Of a stretch of 53,002 nucleotides of DNA, positions 52,952 through 53,002 are shown piece after piece (positions within the stretch are counted from its first letter, which is position 1; every line of letters starts with the position of its first letter). The notes under the pieces are model-generated. The model was not told where the DNA came from. It saw only the letters and a list, made by a program, of their open reading frames with translations, and searched no databases. The position numbers and the translations under genes were made by a program. The stretch is from a virus: the IMG/VR virus record IMGVR_UViG_3300027881_000018, positions 1 to 53,002 of that record; one strand, given 5' to 3'.

Positions 52952-53002
52952 TCGGTGTCTCTATACCCCCCCGGTTCAAATTTGACTACGCAAAAGTGTT
53001 GC
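52952..53002. other. Right end, palindrome upstream of cassette
   Basis: The 51 bases before the radical SAM start hold a run of seven C and the perfect 10-base palindrome TCAAATTTGA (52976-52985). It may be part of an operator or a coincidence. No gene or clear promoter is seen. Confidence 0.35.

Noticed and set aside
1-53002. tRNA genes, integrase, repressor and attachment site
   Set aside because: I saw no convincing example by eye. A dedicated search (tRNAscan-SE and profile searches) would be needed to exclude tRNAs fully.

Overview
This window looks like an essentially complete genome, opened at an arbitrary point, of a tailed double-stranded DNA phage of siphovirus type. The evidence is an HK97-type head set (P27-type small terminase, large terminase, portal, S78 protease, HK97-fold capsid), a lambda-like tail with a G/GT frameshift, a tape measure of 882 residues, a gpJ-like tip protein and no sheath. 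The lysis block contains a lipobox protein and spanin-like genes, so the host should be Gram-negative. A perfect enterobacterial-type boxA (CGCTCTTTAACA) hints at a gammaproteobacterial host. I found no integrase, repressor, DNA polymerase, primase, helicase or tRNA, so a lytic life style leaning on host replication is likely but not proven. The two ends share no sequence. Gene order makes best sense if base 53002 joins base 1: the HNH gene at the left end then lies upstream of the terminase genes at the right end, its usual place.

Layout. (1) 18.3 to 11.9 kb, leftward: about 20 small, tightly overlapping early genes (nucleases of the YbcO/DUF1364 and DUF1064 types, a replication-initiator-like protein, a winged helix, many tiny zinc-ribbon proteins). 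(2) 11.95 to 0.8 kb, leftward: host-recognition genes. Two related proteins are built from 50 and 22 copies of a 20-residue repeat. Between them lies a lower-GC insert with a beta-propeller-like protein and a methyltransferase. (3) 0.8 to 0.04 kb: a tiny membrane peptide, HNH nuclease and acidic protein. (4) 53.0 to 49.5 kb, leftward: a four-gene cassette of radical SAM/SPASM enzyme, ParB-like protein, methyltransferase and a glycosyltransferase resembling the TET-associated family, coupled by start/stop overlaps to the terminase genes. (5) 49.5 to 38.7 kb: packaging, head and connector genes, interrupted by two paralogous glycosyltransferase-like genes, another methyltransferase and a DUF115-like protein. 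(6) 38.7 to 31.2 kb: tail. (7) 31.2 to 28.9 kb: lysis and membrane proteins. (8) 28.8 to 28.2 kb: one gene with its own promoter, boxA leader and terminator. (9) 18.5 to 28.1 kb, rightward: about 25 early genes, including DUF932, a candidate single-strand annealing protein, a UDG-like protein and a YqaJ/lambda-type exonuclease.

Control. Divergent promoters near 18.3 and 18.45 kb drive the two arms, which converge at 28.1 to 28.2 kb. In the rightward arm five intergenic gaps carry the same element: a 7-bp stem with compensatory base changes, a 7-base loop (GTCAGAG) and a conserved GGAATCA plus Shine-Dalgarno segment. In the leftward arms an 8-base start/stop overlap (NTGNNTRA) recurs at most gene junctions of the early cluster.

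The most interesting candidates are the putative DNA base-modification cassette beside the terminase, the expanding 20-residue-repeat fibre proteins, and the family of covarying stem-loops before early genes.
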